Of a DNA stretch of 64,000 nt, positions 23,910 to 36,275 are shown piece after piece (within the stretch, counting starts at the first letter, position 1; each line of letters begins with the position of its first letter). The stretch is from G963667675 sp963667675 (GTDB taxonomy: Bacteria > Chloroflexota > Dehalococcoidia > Lucifugimonadales > UBA3495). The stretch covers positions 1,426,001 through 1,490,000 of the forward strand of contig OY763929.1 of the NCBI GenBank assembly GCA_963667675.1, given 5' to 3'. A program made the translations under genes and the position numbers. The notes below the pieces were generated by a model. It did not search any database. It saw only the letters and a program-made list of their open reading frames with translations, and was not told the DNA's origin.

Positions 23910-26900
23910 ATGGGCATTTACAGAATGCTATTGCATTCTCGAACGGCTTGGCTGCTCGGTGCGCTGGCGACCGCCGTCTTACTCCTGGTCATTCTTTTCC
24001 CAATCCCGGTCGTCGAAGCCCAATCCGCGCCGGGCCCGGTTGCCAGCGTCAACGTAACCCGCGCCGACGGGACGCTCACCGCATCGTGGCCTGCCCCTGC
24101 GGGCGCGACCTCCTACCACGTCACCTACTCCGACAACGGCAAGCAGAGCTGGCAACTCGCCGCCCTCGACCACGCCGGGACCGACATCACCTTCAACGCC
24201 GACAACGGCAAGACCTACGTCGTCGGCGTGCGCGCCAAGAACGACGCGGGCGGCAGCAGCTGGGTCAACTCGTCCGCCGCGGCGCCGTACACCCCGAACC
24301 CGCCCCCTGACGCGGTCGCCTCGGTCAGCGTGACCCGCGCCGACGGGACGCTCACCGCATCCTGGGACGCTCCCAGTGGCGCAACCTCCTATCACGTCAC
24401 CTACTCCGACAACGGCGCGCAGAGCTGGCAACTCGCCGCCCTGGACCACACGGCCACCAGCACCGACATCAGCGTTGATAACGCCAAGACCTACATCGTC
24501 GGCGTGCGCGCCCGCAATGCCAACGGCTGGAGCGGATGGCGCAACTCGTCCGCCGCCGGCCCGTTCACGCCGCCTACACCTACACCCACACCCACGCCTC
24601 AACCTGTGCCCGGCGCGCCGGCGGGCCTGACGACCACGGCCGGCGACGGCAGCGCGACCATGACCTGGCACAACCCCGGCAACGCCTCCATCACCGGCTA
24701 CCAGTACCAGGTGCAGGAAGACGGCGGCGCCTGGAGCGAACACACGCCCATCGAGGGCAGCGGCGCGGGCACCACCTCCCACCAGGTCAACGGCCTGGCC
24801 AACGGGGCCTCATATAATTTCAACCTGCAGGCGGTGAACGGGGCGGGCGCAGGCCCGGCATCCCACACCTCAGCCACGCTTCCGCCACTGGCCCCCGGTC
24901 CCGCCAGCGTGACCATCACGCGCAATATCACCGCGAACACCCTCACCGCGACGTGGACGGCGGTGCCCGGCGCCTGGCGCTACTTCATCCGCGGCTACTA
25001 TGGCAACCACGTCCTGTTTGAACTCGCCACGACGACCGGCAGCACAAGCATTACCTTGCAGAACGTCCAGGATCACCTGAACTATGCCGTCACAGTCCGC
25101 GCAAGGGCCATCGAGGGCTACACCAGGGAAACGTGGTCGGACTGGGTGGGAACGTCGACCTCGCCGCCCATTGCCCCGCCCTACGTCAGCCTCACCAGGG
25201 ACAGCAACGGCCTGACCGCGTCATGGCCCGCCACCGTCGGCGCGGACAGCTACAACGTCAACATCAGCGGCGACCGCGGCCACACGTGGGCGCGCCTAAA
25301 CTCCGCCCAAACGGGAACCACCTACACCCTGATAAGTATCGATGAGGATACGGACTACATGATCGCCGTTCAGAGCAAGAACCCGACGGGCGTCAGCGGC
25401 TGGACCCGCTCCCCCGTCCGAACCCCTGCGCCTCCTGCCCCGGACGACGTCGCCCTCACCCGCACCGGAACCACACTGAGCGTGACATGGAGCGCCGTGA
25501 CGGGCGCGACGAGCTACAACGTCCGGAGCAGCGCGGACAACGGCGCCAACTGGAGCACACCCACGAGCGTGACGACCGGGACGAGCACAGCACTGACCAT
25601 CGACGAGACGAAGGACTACATCGTCGGCGTGCAGGCGGTCAACGGCAAGGGGAAAAGCCCGTGGACGAATTCCGAGAAGAGCCTCGCCGTCCCCGTCCCG
25701 ACCGCGCCAGCGAACGTGTCGGCAACCCGCGCCAAAGGCTCCGTCACCCTCACCTGGGACTCCGTGACGGGCGCGGGAACCGTGACCTATGACGTGGCCT
25801 GCACCAAGTACGGCGGATACGTGTGGGAGAGCTGCGCCACGGGCATCTCCGATGCCAGCCGGACTGTGACCATCACCCAGATCTACGACGCGATTCGCGG
25901 CAAGAAGTTGAAGGCTATCGATGACACCCGGATCTACCTGTTCGCCGTGCGGGCGCGGAACGCCAGCGGCCCGGGTCCGTGGACGCATTATGAGGTGTGG
26001 CCCGCCGCGCCCGACCGCATCGCAAGCATCAGCGCGACGCGCGACGCCTCCGGGATGTCCGTTTCGTTCACCGCGCCGAAAGCCAACGCGGGCTATGAAC
26101 TCACCATGATCGTCATCCATTGCCGCACGAGCGCCGACGGCGGGACGACGTGGTCGCAGTGGGAATTTTGCACGAAGGGCGTGCGGGAAAACGCGGGCCA
26201 TGCCGACCTTACCCCCGGCAGTACCGTCACCCGCGCCCTGCAGTCGATTGACAATTACGACAGCTCCCTCACCTACCAGTTCCGGGCGCGGGCGCGCAGC
26301 AACACCGGCTGGGCGGACTGGCGAGAATCGGCGGTCATTTCCACCGTTCCCGACGCCCCGAGCATCACCAATTTCGCGAGCGACATCCTCGCCTGGAGCC
26401 AGCCGTCCGACACGGGCAGCGGGCCGGGCTCCATCACCTACAATGTGTACTGCCGCGCGGACGCCACGGGCACTTGGTCCAAGGTGATCAACGGGGCAAC
26501 GCCAGCGGGAACGCCGTCCCAGATCACGTCGCTGACCCTCCACAATGCGTGCAAGCAGACGGGTTCGCAGATCGCCGTCACAATCTCCAACGGCGGCATT
26601 GAAGGCGAGCGCGCCTACTGGCCCAAGCTGTCGCTCGACGCAAGCGCGGTCGCCGGAACAAGCGCCACGCTTACCCTCTCCAACTACCACGGCGGCGACT
26701 GGTGGCTGAAGGAGACGTCTCCCTCCACCGGAACCTGCACGGCGGGCGAATCCGATTACTCCCACGCCCTCAGCAGCCTGACCGCGGGAACGTGGTACAC
26801 CTACAAGGCGTACAGCAACTCGACCTGCTCGGCCGCGAATGAACTCGCCGCCGAGGTCTTTGCCACCGCCATGACGGTGAGCAACTACCACACGTCAGAC

Positions 26901-27959
26901 TCCACTTTCACGTCAGTCGGAAGCTATACCGGTACTCTCTGGCAGACGGGGCAGGCGTTCACCACAGGCTCGAACGGGAGCGGCTACACGCTTTCGAGCA
27001 TTGCCGGCCGGTTTGATGCGGTCTCCGGAACCCCGGGCGACATTGTGGTCAAACTCCACGCGGCGTCGGGGACGAATCCCGGAACGGCGCTCGCCACGCT
27101 CAGCGGCGACAACCCGACCACGGACGGGACATTCACGTACACCTGCTCCGGCAACGGATGCGCGCTGGCCGCAAACACCACCTACCTCGTCGTGATGAGC
27201 GCTCCCGACGCCACCGCCAGCAATCGCTACTATTGGCGCTCTACAACCAGCAACACACAGACACTGGAGCCGGCCTCCAACGGCTGGTCTATCGGAAACG
27301 CCGCCGTGGCGAAAAGCGACAGCAACCCGTGGTACGCTATCGGCCGGGCGGGACAGATCAAGGTTACCGCGCTGCCGAAGCCCGGCCTTGACCTAAGCAG
27401 CGTTAGCTTCAACGGAACCACGGCCACCGTCACGCTAACCGGTCACGTCGGCGACTGGTGGCTCAAGAAGACCGCCCCCACCCCGGCGGGCTCCTGCACG
27501 GCGGGCGAGTCCGACTTCTCCCACGCGCTCAGCAGCCTCACGGCGGGCACGTCGCACACCTACAAGGCCTACAGCGACAGCGGCTGCTCGACGGCGAACG
27601 AGATTGGGAGCGCCACCTTCACCCCGCCGTCGGGCCTCCCCACAAACGTGAGCGTGGCCAACAGCTCGATCAACGGGTCGCACAGGGTCTATCCCGTCAG
27701 TTGGAACAAGCCGGCGAACACCCTGGCAACCGACTCGTTCGCCTACGAGGTGCAATGCACCGACCAGAACAACAGGAACACCACCAACTGGAGCGGGTGC
27801 GGCACACAAAGCGTCGCCTCAACCTCAAACCAGAGTGTGAACACGACCGTGCAGAACGGCTGGCAAGGAGGACTCTTCTACTACGTCCGCGTGCGAACGG
27901 TGAAGGGTAGCGAGTCCAGCGGCTGGGTGATCAAGGACACCCAATACGGCACCCCCTAA
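23910..27959 (+). CDS. Giant secreted fibronectin type III repeat protein
   Basis: A 1349-aa protein with a strong Sec signal peptide (hydrophobic residues 14-31, cleavage probably after VVEA). The body is a chain of at least eight fibronectin type III-like domains with the recurring pattern S-x-T-A-S-W ... Y-x-V-x-Y-S ... Y-x-V-x-V-R-A-x-N. A short Thr-Pro linker lies near residue 225. The C-terminal third holds two near-copies of a different module that begins DWWLK and ends TYKAYS, flanking a sugar-binding-like stretch. It has no LPXTG motif and no terminal anchor. A role in adhesion or binding of polymers outside the cell is likely. The IS481-like element begins 59 bp after its stop. Confidence 0.85.
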   Translation: MGIYRMLLHSRTAWLLGALATAVLLLVILFPIPVVEAQSAPGPVASVNVTRADGTLTASWPAPAGATSYHVTYSDNGKQSWQLAALDHAGTDITFNADNGKTYVVGVRAKNDAGGSSWVNSSAAAPYTPNPPPDAVASVSVTRADGTLTASWDAPSGATSYHVTYSDNGAQSWQLAALDHTATSTDISVDNAKTYIVGVRARNANGWSGWRNSSAAGPFTPPTPTPTPTPQPVPGAPAGLTTTAGDGSATMTWHNPGNASITGYQYQVQEDGGAWSEHTPIEGSGAGTTSHQVNGLANGASYNFNLQAVNGAGAGPASHTSATLPPLAPGPASVTITRNITANTLTATWTAVPGAWRYFIRGYYGNHVLFELATTTGSTSITLQNVQDHLNYAVTVRARAIEGYTRETWSDWVGTSTSPPIAPPYVSLTRDSNGLTASWPATVGADSYNVNISGDRGHTWARLNSAQTGTTYTLISIDEDTDYMIAVQSKNPTGVSGWTRSPVRTPAPPAPDDVALTRTGTTLSVTWSAVTGATSYNVRSSADNGANWSTPTSVTTGTSTALTIDETKDYIVGVQAVNGKGKSPWTNSEKSLAVPVPTAPANVSATRAKGSVTLTWDSVTGAGTVTYDVACTKYGGYVWESCATGISDASRTVTITQIYDAIRGKKLKAIDDTRIYLFAVRARNASGPGPWTHYEVWPAAPDRIASISATRDASGMSVSFTAPKANAGYELTMIVIHCRTSADGGTTWSQWEFCTKGVRENAGHADLTPGSTVTRALQSIDNYDSSLTYQFRARARSNTGWADWRESAVISTVPDAPSITNFASDILAWSQPSDTGSGPGSITYNVYCRADATGTWSKVINGATPAGTPSQITSLTLHNACKQTGSQIAVTISNGGIEGERAYWPKLSLDASAVAGTSATLTLSNYHGGDWWLKETSPSTGTCTAGESDYSHALSSLTAGTWYTYKAYSNSTCSAANELAAEVFATAMTVSNYHTSDSTFTSVGSYTGTLWQTGQAFTTGSNGSGYTLSSIAGRFDAVSGTPGDIVVKLHAASGTNPGTALATLSGDNPTTDGTFTYTCSGNGCALAANTTYLVVMSAPDATASNRYYWRSTTSNTQTLEPASNGWSIGNAAVAKSDSNPWYAIGRAGQIKVTALPKPGLDLSSVSFNGTTATVTLTGHVGDWWLKKTAPTPAGSCTAGESDFSHALSSLTAGTSHTYKAYSDSGCSTANEIGSATFTPPSGLPTNVSVANSSINGSHRVYPVSWNKPANTLATDSFAYEVQCTDQNNRNTTNWSGCGTQSVASTSNQSVNTTVQNGWQGGLFYYVRVRTVKGSESSGWVIKDTQYGTP
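24030..24581 (+). repeat. Two near-identical FN3 units, 276-bp period
   Basis: The first two FN3 domains agree over long DNA stretches, for example around 24057-24085 and 24333-24361 and again around 24115-24170 and 24391-24446. The offset is exactly 276 bp (92 codons). This indicates a recent in-frame duplication. Confidence 0.7.
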
Positions 27960-28017
27960 CTAGCGAACCAACAGGAAAGATAACAAGCGGTATGGGTGTC
28001 ATTCCTGTATGTGTTAG

Positions 28018-29019
28018 CTAATTCGTTGACAGATTTTGCAGCGTTTGCAGTGGAGTATGGCCTCCAAGTCCCTGGTGGGGCCTCTCGGTGTTGTAGTAGA
28101 GGAGGTACTGCATCAGTTCATCCTTCAGCTCCTCCACGGACTCAAACGTCGTCCCTTCCAAGAGGTCCTCATTGAGGGTCCGCCAGAAGCGCTCGACCTT
28201 GCCGTTGGTCTGGGGTCTGTAGGGCCGGGTATAGCGGTGCTTGATCCCCAGCTCCACTAGCATCCTCTCGAAGGGGTGCTGGTCCTTACTCTTGTGGGTG
28301 GCCACCTCCGGCCCATTGCCGGTGAGTATGGCCTCGAAGCGCACCCCGTACTCTGCATTCAGCAGGTTGATGCTCTTCAGGGCGGCGAACATCACGCTCA
28401 GACTCTTGATGTCCTCCACCACCTCCGCCCAGGCCAGGCGGGTGCAGGAATCCAGCAGAGACACCAGGTAGTAGCGCTGCCTGGCGCCCAGGATTAAGTC
28501 CTTGCTCAGGTGGTGGCAGTCCAGATGCCCCAGCTCTTCGGCCCTGGTCTTGATGATCCTTCGCTTGGACTGCTTCATGGGTTTGGTCAACCTGTTCAGG
28601 TTATGGCGCCGGCTGATGGCGTAGATAGTGGACGGCTTAGGGGTACGGGACTTCAGTATCGGCCGGAGTATCGCATATATCTCGTATCTGTTTATACCCT
28701 TGCGCCTTAGCTCCAACACCTTCTGCTCGATGAATGGCAATGTGCGGCGGCTTTTCCACCTGGGGCCGCGCTTGAGGGGCAGCAGGGCCAGGTCACTCCC
28801 ATCCCGCTTGTAGCGGTTGTAATACTTGGCGAAGGTCTGTCGGTTGGTGCCATGGAAGTTGTAGAAGTCCTGAACGAAACGGAATTGGGAGTGCTTCTTG
28901 GCTTTCACCAACTCGTATTCATTTACCAGAAACCGCCACTTCTGGACATAGTTTCGTTCCACTGTACGGTCATTGCTGTTATTACGCATCCCCGCCTCCA
29001 GAATAGCTATTTGTCCCAT
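28018..29019 (-). CDS. IS481-like DDE transposase with the second catalytic Asp changed
   Basis: A protein of 333 aa with N-terminal helix-turn-helix regions and a C-terminal rve integrase core. The first Asp is in GHLDCHH and the Glu in the conserved NGKVERFW, followed by NTERPHQGL near the end. The second catalytic Asp normally sits in T-D-N-G-x-E, but here the motif reads T-G-N-G-P-E with Gly234. The frame is otherwise intact, so the loss looks recent. The element is probably immobile unless another copy acts in trans. Confidence 0.85.
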   Translation of the reverse strand: MGQIAILEAGMRNNSNDRTVERNYVQKWRFLVNEYELVKAKKHSQFRFVQDFYNFHGTNRQTFAKYYNRYKRDGSDLALLPLKRGPRWKSRRTLPFIEQKVLELRRKGINRYEIYAILRPILKSRTPKPSTIYAISRRHNLNRLTKPMKQSKRRIIKTRAEELGHLDCHHLSKDLILGARQRYYLVSLLDSCTRLAWAEVVEDIKSLSVMFAALKSINLLNAEYGVRFEAILTGNGPEVATHKSKDQHPFERMLVELGIKHRYTRPYRPQTNGKVERFWRTLNEDLLEGTTFESVEELKDELMQYLLYYNTERPHQGLGGHTPLQTLQNLSTN

Positions 29020-29039
29020 GCTATTCTGTCAACGAATTA
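28019..29039 (-). mobile_element. IS481-like insertion sequence, 1021 bp
   Basis: Perfect 15-bp terminal inverted repeats (28019-28033 and 29025-29039) enclose one transposase gene. The transposase stop codon overlaps the left repeat. No target-site duplication is visible at the ends, which fits either an old insertion or recombination between two copies. The right end cuts into a metalloprotease gene. Confidence 0.85.
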
Positions 29040-29042
29040 TCT

Positions 29043-30179
29043 GACATCTACACGAATGACGACGGCTCCCGGGTGAACATGAGCATGGCCGAAGCGGTCG
29101 ACGCGCTCAACGACAACGTAGCAGCGTACTTTCGCACAATCTCCAATGGCAAGCTGCAAATGACCTTTGTGGCTGGCCACGATTTTCAGGCGAGCGGACG
29201 GGCAACCCCGCAGGAAGTGGAAGACCAGTGGCTGGCCCTGATTGGCGTTGTGGAATGCTACCCGGACGACCCCAATAAGCCCGGCTGCCAGGGCGGTATG
29301 CCCGGCGCACTGAACCGCATCATCCTGAACGACGTGCAAGTCTACTCCGGCGGGTCGGCCTGGAACGGCTATGCCGACTTTGGACTGGTCAGCCTGCAAC
29401 ACGCCGTAATGCCGACGCTGGTCCACGAAATAGGCCACGGCTGGATGTTCTGGCCCCACTCTTACATCGAGCTTCCCTGGAGGCCGGACTCCAACGGGCC
29501 GTACCAGAGGCCCAACTTCTACAGCAACCGCCACGACTTTATGTCGGAGTTGACCTTCCGCAGGCCCGCCGGCTGGCGCCAGGACATGCCGGCCACCCTG
29601 GCCGTCAACCGGTACGCCGCCGGCTGGATTGACCCCGAAGACGTGGCGCTGCATCTCTCGGACCGGGCAACCTACAGGCTGGCCAGGCCCTTGCAGGGCG
29701 GCCACCAGTTCCTGGCCATCCACTCAGGGCGGCCCGGCGCCTTCACCACCCTGGAGGTGTTGGACCAACGGAACGCCGTCTATCGCGACACCAATGCGGC
29801 AGTCTATGACCCCTCGAGTCCGGGCCAAAAGCGGCCCATGCGTTACGATGGCGTGCTGGTGAGCCGGTACGACCAGACCACCGGCACGGGCATCAACGCG
29901 CGGGTCGGTCCGGCCCTGTACAACTCCGCCAACCCCGACTATGAGTCCGACGTGGGCTACGGCAGTGACGACTACTCCGTCATTGCCGACGGGGAGTCCA
30001 GGAGCATAGGCGACGGGCTGACCGTCCGCGTGACGAGGAATCCCGACGGCAGCTACGACGTAACCGTATCCGGCGGCAGGATAGCGGAATACAGTCCCTG
30101 GTGCATACCAATCTGGTTCTCGCAGGAGTACGACACCGGCTGCATGCTGGCGGACTTTAACTTCGGAAACGCCAACTAG
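29043..30179 (+). pseudogene. Secreted zinc metalloprotease, 5' end removed by the IS
   Basis: The reading frame is open back into the IS and has no signal peptide or proper start; GTG 29073 is the first possible start. The remaining 370 or so residues contain the zinc motif HEIGHGWMFWPH, a downstream FYSNRHDFMSE segment and a C-terminal beta-rich domain. The complete metalloprotease at 62.4-63.7 kb has a signal peptide, a linker and a prodomain-like part that are missing here. The fragment is probably not exported even if expressed. Confidence 0.7.
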
Positions 30180-30250
30180 CGGCGGCCCGCGAGCGCCGGA
30201 GGTTCAGAAGGGCCTGCCAAGGGCCGCCCGACCCTTTCTTGTACAGGCCA

Positions 30251-30268
30251 TCCCGGCGAAAAGTTCAC
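30251..30268 (+). repeat. Direct repeat, copy 1, left of the LRR gene
   Basis: An 18-base sequence TCCCGGCGAAAAGTTCAC that recurs with one change at 32638-32655. The two copies bracket the LRR lipoprotein gene. Confidence 0.55.
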
Positions 30269-30304
30269 GCAGTTAGCCGCGCGCCCCTCCGCCTGCGCCA
30301 AGGG

Positions 30305-32550
30305 TCAGGGACATTGGACGGGCCGTCCGCCGTTATGTGCGGCAGGATGCAGGCTTAAACGAGCCACGCCTTTCAGCCAACCGCAAATCTCGGGGGACAG
30401 CTCCTCTTCATCCCCTGCTAGATTTGGCATGCTGTACAGGTTCAGTAAATTCACGTTGACGAGATTGCTCAACTCCACCGGCAGCGGCCCGTCCAGCGGA
30501 TGGGCGGCGTAGATATGCAACCGTTCCAGGTTTACCAGGTTGCCAAACTCCGCCGGTATGGTGCCCGTCAAACGGCCCTCTCTGAGAACCAGCCTTTTCA
30601 GGTTTCGCAGGTTTCCCAGTTCCGGCGGCAGCGTCCCTATAATCTGGGGGGTCTGACCGATGAAGCCCTTGCCCCTCCTGTCGAAGCCAAATTCCAGATA
30701 TTCCAAGTTTTGCAGGTTGCCCAATTCCGGCGGAATCTCCCCGGTCAGACCGATTATCGACAACCTCTCCAGGTTCTCAAGCGAACCCAACCCCGGCGGT
30801 ATCTCCATCGCGTGAAGCGACATAGCCCTGATATACAACGATTTCAGGCTTTGCATCCTTGCCAACTGCGGCAGGAACTGCCTCCACGCGTCCGACTCCT
30901 CCTGGTTGAACTCGGAAGGGATTCTAATGGTCAAGCTCTCCAGGTTTTGCAGGTTGAACGCCTCGGTCGGCAGCCTGCTTCCAACGTACAGGTAGCGCAG
31001 GTTGGGGAAGGCCCCTATCTCCGGCGGGAGGTCCCCGGTCTCGATATCGAGGTACAAGGACACGACCCGGCCTTCCCTGTCCGTCCCCACGCCCGTCCAT
31101 TCCCATGCGGGGACGTCCCGTTGCAGCCAGTCGCCCAGTTCCGCAGGCTCGCCCATGGCCTGGTATAGGGCCACAAGGCTCGCCTCATCCTCGGGGTCGA
31201 TGCCTTCGCAAGCCGGCAGCAGTGGGACGTCAGGATTGTTATTGCTATAGAATTCCATCGTCTGGATGGTAAGCCCAATTTCCGTGAAATCGGCTACGCA
31301 TCCGCTGAATGAGCTCCCGCCACCGTTTGCGCCAATGTTCACAGACCGCCAATACAGCCAGTCTTCAAGCTCCTCGGGTATCTCCCCGCCAAACCGGTTC
31401 CCATCGAGGAACACATTCTCCACGTCTTGAAGGTTTGCCAACTCCGGCGGCAGCTCCCCGCTCAACCGGTTGCGGTTTATAACCAGCCGTTCCATCTTCC
31501 GCAAGTTTCCTATTTCCGGCGGAAGGCGCCCGCTCAGGGGCGTCTCCGCGATTTCCAGTTTCACAAGGTTTTCCAGGTTGCCCAACTCCGGCGGTATCGC
31601 CTCGCAAAACTGCCCCCTGAGCCCCAATTCCCACAGGTTTTGCAGGCTGCCCAGCTCCGGCGGTATCGGCCCGCTGCCCCCGATTTCCAATCGCCTCAAC
31701 TCTTGCAGGTTGCCCAACTCGGCGGGAAGGACCCCTGTCATCCGGTCCGCCGTTGAGTAACCGAAGATCAATCTGACGACGCGCCCGTTCTCATCGAGGG
31801 TTACGCCTCCCCAGTTGTCCAGGCTCCTGGCAGTGGCCCAAGTGCCGCTCTGGTCCCACTCTTCTCCGTTGGTGGCTTCGAAAATGGCCAGCAGGGCCTC
31901 GCGGTCGGTCTCGGCGGAGGTCTCGGTGAGGAGGGGTGCGGAGGCCGGCCTGTCCGAAGGGTGGGGAAGTCCGGGACAGGCGAGGGTCACGCCAGACAAG
32001 TCCGACTCCTCCATCTCAATCCGCTCTTGCACTTCAGTGGAGAGGACGCCCTCCAGGTGGTTGAAGCCCAGGTCGAGCGTCGTCAAGGCGGGGAGATTCT
32101 CCAGCGCCCGCGGCACCTCCCCAACCAAATTATTCGAACTCAGCGAGATGCTGACCACCCTGCCCTCGGCGTTGGTCTCAACGCCGTGCCAGAGGCTGAT
32201 GGGGACCAGGGAACTGAGCCAGTTGTCGTTCTCCAGCCAGTTGTCGCCGCCGGTGGCATGGTAGAAAGCCTCGAGGACGGCCCTGTCTTCTTCGAGCAGT
32301 TCGCCGTCCGCTCCCTGCCCGCTATCGGAGGAGGAATCAACGACTCCCTGTCCGCCGTCGGGGGTTGGTGTGGCGCCCCCCTGGCTGGCGTCGTCGCCGT
32401 CGGACGTTGCCGTTTGACTGAAGTCAGCGCCGTCCTGCGACGACGGTTCCCCCGATTCTCCTGTATCACCCCCCCCCCCCCCCCGCAAGCCAGGGCCAGG
32501 GCCAACACGGCCATAATGCACGCGGTTGTCAGCAACTTTGCAATTGTCAT
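30305..32550 (-). CDS. Leucine-rich-repeat lipoprotein, frame broken at a 16-G tract
   Basis: Read from ATG 32550 (GGGAGG upstream) the first 22 codons give a lipoprotein signal peptide ending LALALAC. A run of 16 G follows at once, and the LRR body lies in another frame, entered only if the run had 14 or 17 G. The body (about 715 aa) has a Ser/Asp/Gly-rich linker, then two cap regions (around LLAIFEATNGEEWDQSG) and many plant-type LRRs of the form IPPELGNLQNLxxLxL. The frame continues intact to TGA at 30305. LRR lipoproteins of this kind bind partners outside the cell. The break is either a phase switch or a homopolymer sequencing error. Confidence 0.8.
32469..32484 (-). repeat. 16-base homopolymer (G on the coding strand)
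   Basis: Sixteen consecutive C on the plus strand, directly after the lipobox cysteine codon of the LRR lipoprotein gene. The length is out of frame by one base. It is by far the longest homopolymer in the window. Confidence 0.9.
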
Positions 32551-32637
32551 CCCGTAGCCTCCCACTTTAACCGATGTAGCGGTGTTGGACTTTACCATTA
32601 AGTTAGACCCTGATGCAAATCCCCTTACAGTCCTACT

Positions 32638-32655
32638 TCCCAGCGAAAAGTTCAC
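32638..32655 (+). repeat. Direct repeat, copy 2, right of the LRR gene
   Basis: TCCCAGCGAAAAGTTCAC, matching 30251-30268 at 17 of 18 positions and in the same orientation, 2.39 kb away and upstream of the LRR gene start. Confidence 0.55.
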
Positions 32656-32832
32656 AGTTTGGCACACTTAGGCACACCGTGACGTACCAAATGCGAACTC
32701 CGCCGTTCAGGTATACCTCTGCGGCGTCCCCGGGTTTCCGGGTCGCCGCGGCTATGGGCCCAACGACTGGACACCGAGATTAGGCGGACCTGGAGCGGCC
32801 TGACTATTAAAGGATTACCGCGCGGTGTTGAC

Positions 32833-32863
32833 GCTTGACGTCCTTCGTCAAGCCAGTTACGCT
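32833..32863 (+). promoter_or_regulatory. higBA promoter with overlapping operator palindrome
   Basis: TTGACG (32835-32840), a 17-nt spacer and TACGCT (32858-32863) form a plausible promoter. An 8-bp perfect inverted repeat (32833-32840 with 32846-32853, 5-nt centre) covers the -35 box, as expected for autorepression by the HigA antitoxin. Transcription should start within a base or two of the GTG at 32871, so the mRNA may be leaderless. Confidence 0.6.
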
Positions 32864-32870
32864 ATTCCAA

Positions 32871-33155
32871 GTGGTCCTAAGCTATGGAGACAAGCGCACC
32901 GAACGGTTCGCTGCCGGAGACTTCATAGCCGCGTTCCAGGGCTTCGAGCAACAGGCGGCCAAACGGCTTTCAATTCTGCATGCGGCGCCTTCGCTGGATA
33001 CGTTGAGGGCATTGCCCGGCAATCGGCTGGAGCAGCTCAAGGGGGAGCGGGCGGGTCAGTACTCCGTGCGCGTCAACCGGCAATGGCGCATCTGCTTCAC
33101 CTGGCCACCGGGCGACCCAGGGCCGTCCGGCGTTGAGATAGTGGACTATCATTAG
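32871..33155 (+). CDS. higB: HigB-type toxin (RelE fold mRNA interferase)
   Basis: A 94-aa RelE/ParE-superfamily toxin. The conserved HigB features are present: SYGDKRTERFAAGD at the N-terminus, LRALPGNRLEQLKG in the middle, and SVRVNRQWRICF before the closing VEIVDYH. Such toxins cut mRNA on the ribosome. GTG 32871 is chosen because the longer frame from 32835 would overlap the operator. It lies 17 bp before its antitoxin, in the toxin-first order typical of higBA. Confidence 0.88.
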   Translation: MVLSYGDKRTERFAAGDFIAAFQGFEQQAAKRLSILHAAPSLDTLRALPGNRLEQLKGERAGQYSVRVNRQWRICFTWPPGDPGPSGVEIVDYH

Positions 33156-33172
33156 GACCGGAGGGATAGAAC

Positions 33173-33499
33173 ATGTTCAGGAGGGCCGTTCACCCAGGAC
33201 AAATTCTCAAGGACGAGTTGGCGGAACTGGGAGTTAACCAGAGCGCCTTCGCCCGTCAGATCGACGTGCCTCCCAATCGAATCAGCCAGATTATCGCCGG
33301 CAGGCGTTCGGTAACGGGCGATACCGCTCTGCGCTTCGGCCACTGGTTCGGGGTCGATCCCCAATTCTGGCTGAACCTACAGACTCAATTCGACCTTATG
33401 GTCGCTGAACGGCAAGCGGGCGATACGGTGCGCTCCCTGCCCAGCGCGGCCCGGCCCGGCGCCTTCACCGCTGACGCGCTGCCCCTCCCCTTCCGTTGA
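33173..33499 (+). CDS. higA: HigA-type antitoxin (XRE family)
   Basis: A 108-aa antitoxin with an XRE helix-turn-helix. The N-terminal HPGQILKDELAELG and the core PPNRISQIIAGRRSVTGDTA are the standard HigA pattern, ending with WFGVDPQFWLNLQ. It binds HigB and represses the operon through the palindrome at 32833-32853. AGGAGG-like GGAGGG lies upstream of the ATG. Confidence 0.92.
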   Translation: MFRRAVHPGQILKDELAELGVNQSAFARQIDVPPNRISQIIAGRRSVTGDTALRFGHWFGVDPQFWLNLQTQFDLMVAERQAGDTVRSLPSAARPGAFTADALPLPFR

Positions 33500-33547
33500 C
33501 CCGTGGGTTAGAATCGCTGGTGTAGTCCGCTAACGGTCAGGTGGGTC

Positions 33548-36190
<2,643 letters not shown>

Positions 36191-36275
36191 CCCGTGGACG
36201 CTTCACGCCGCGGCTTTAAGGCATTAGAATAGGCCCAACGGTATTCAACTCAATCGGCGTTATAGCGAGGCAGAC

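Noticed and set aside
25296..26891. Minus-strand open frame of 531 codons inside the FN3 gene
   Set aside because: Arg/Gly/Ala-rich shadow of the FN3 repeats without domain pattern.
32469..32484. Poly-C tract as a CRISPR or terminator signal
   Set aside because: No repeats with spacers and no hairpin; it is a simple homopolymer inside a coding region. No CRISPR array was seen anywhere in the window.
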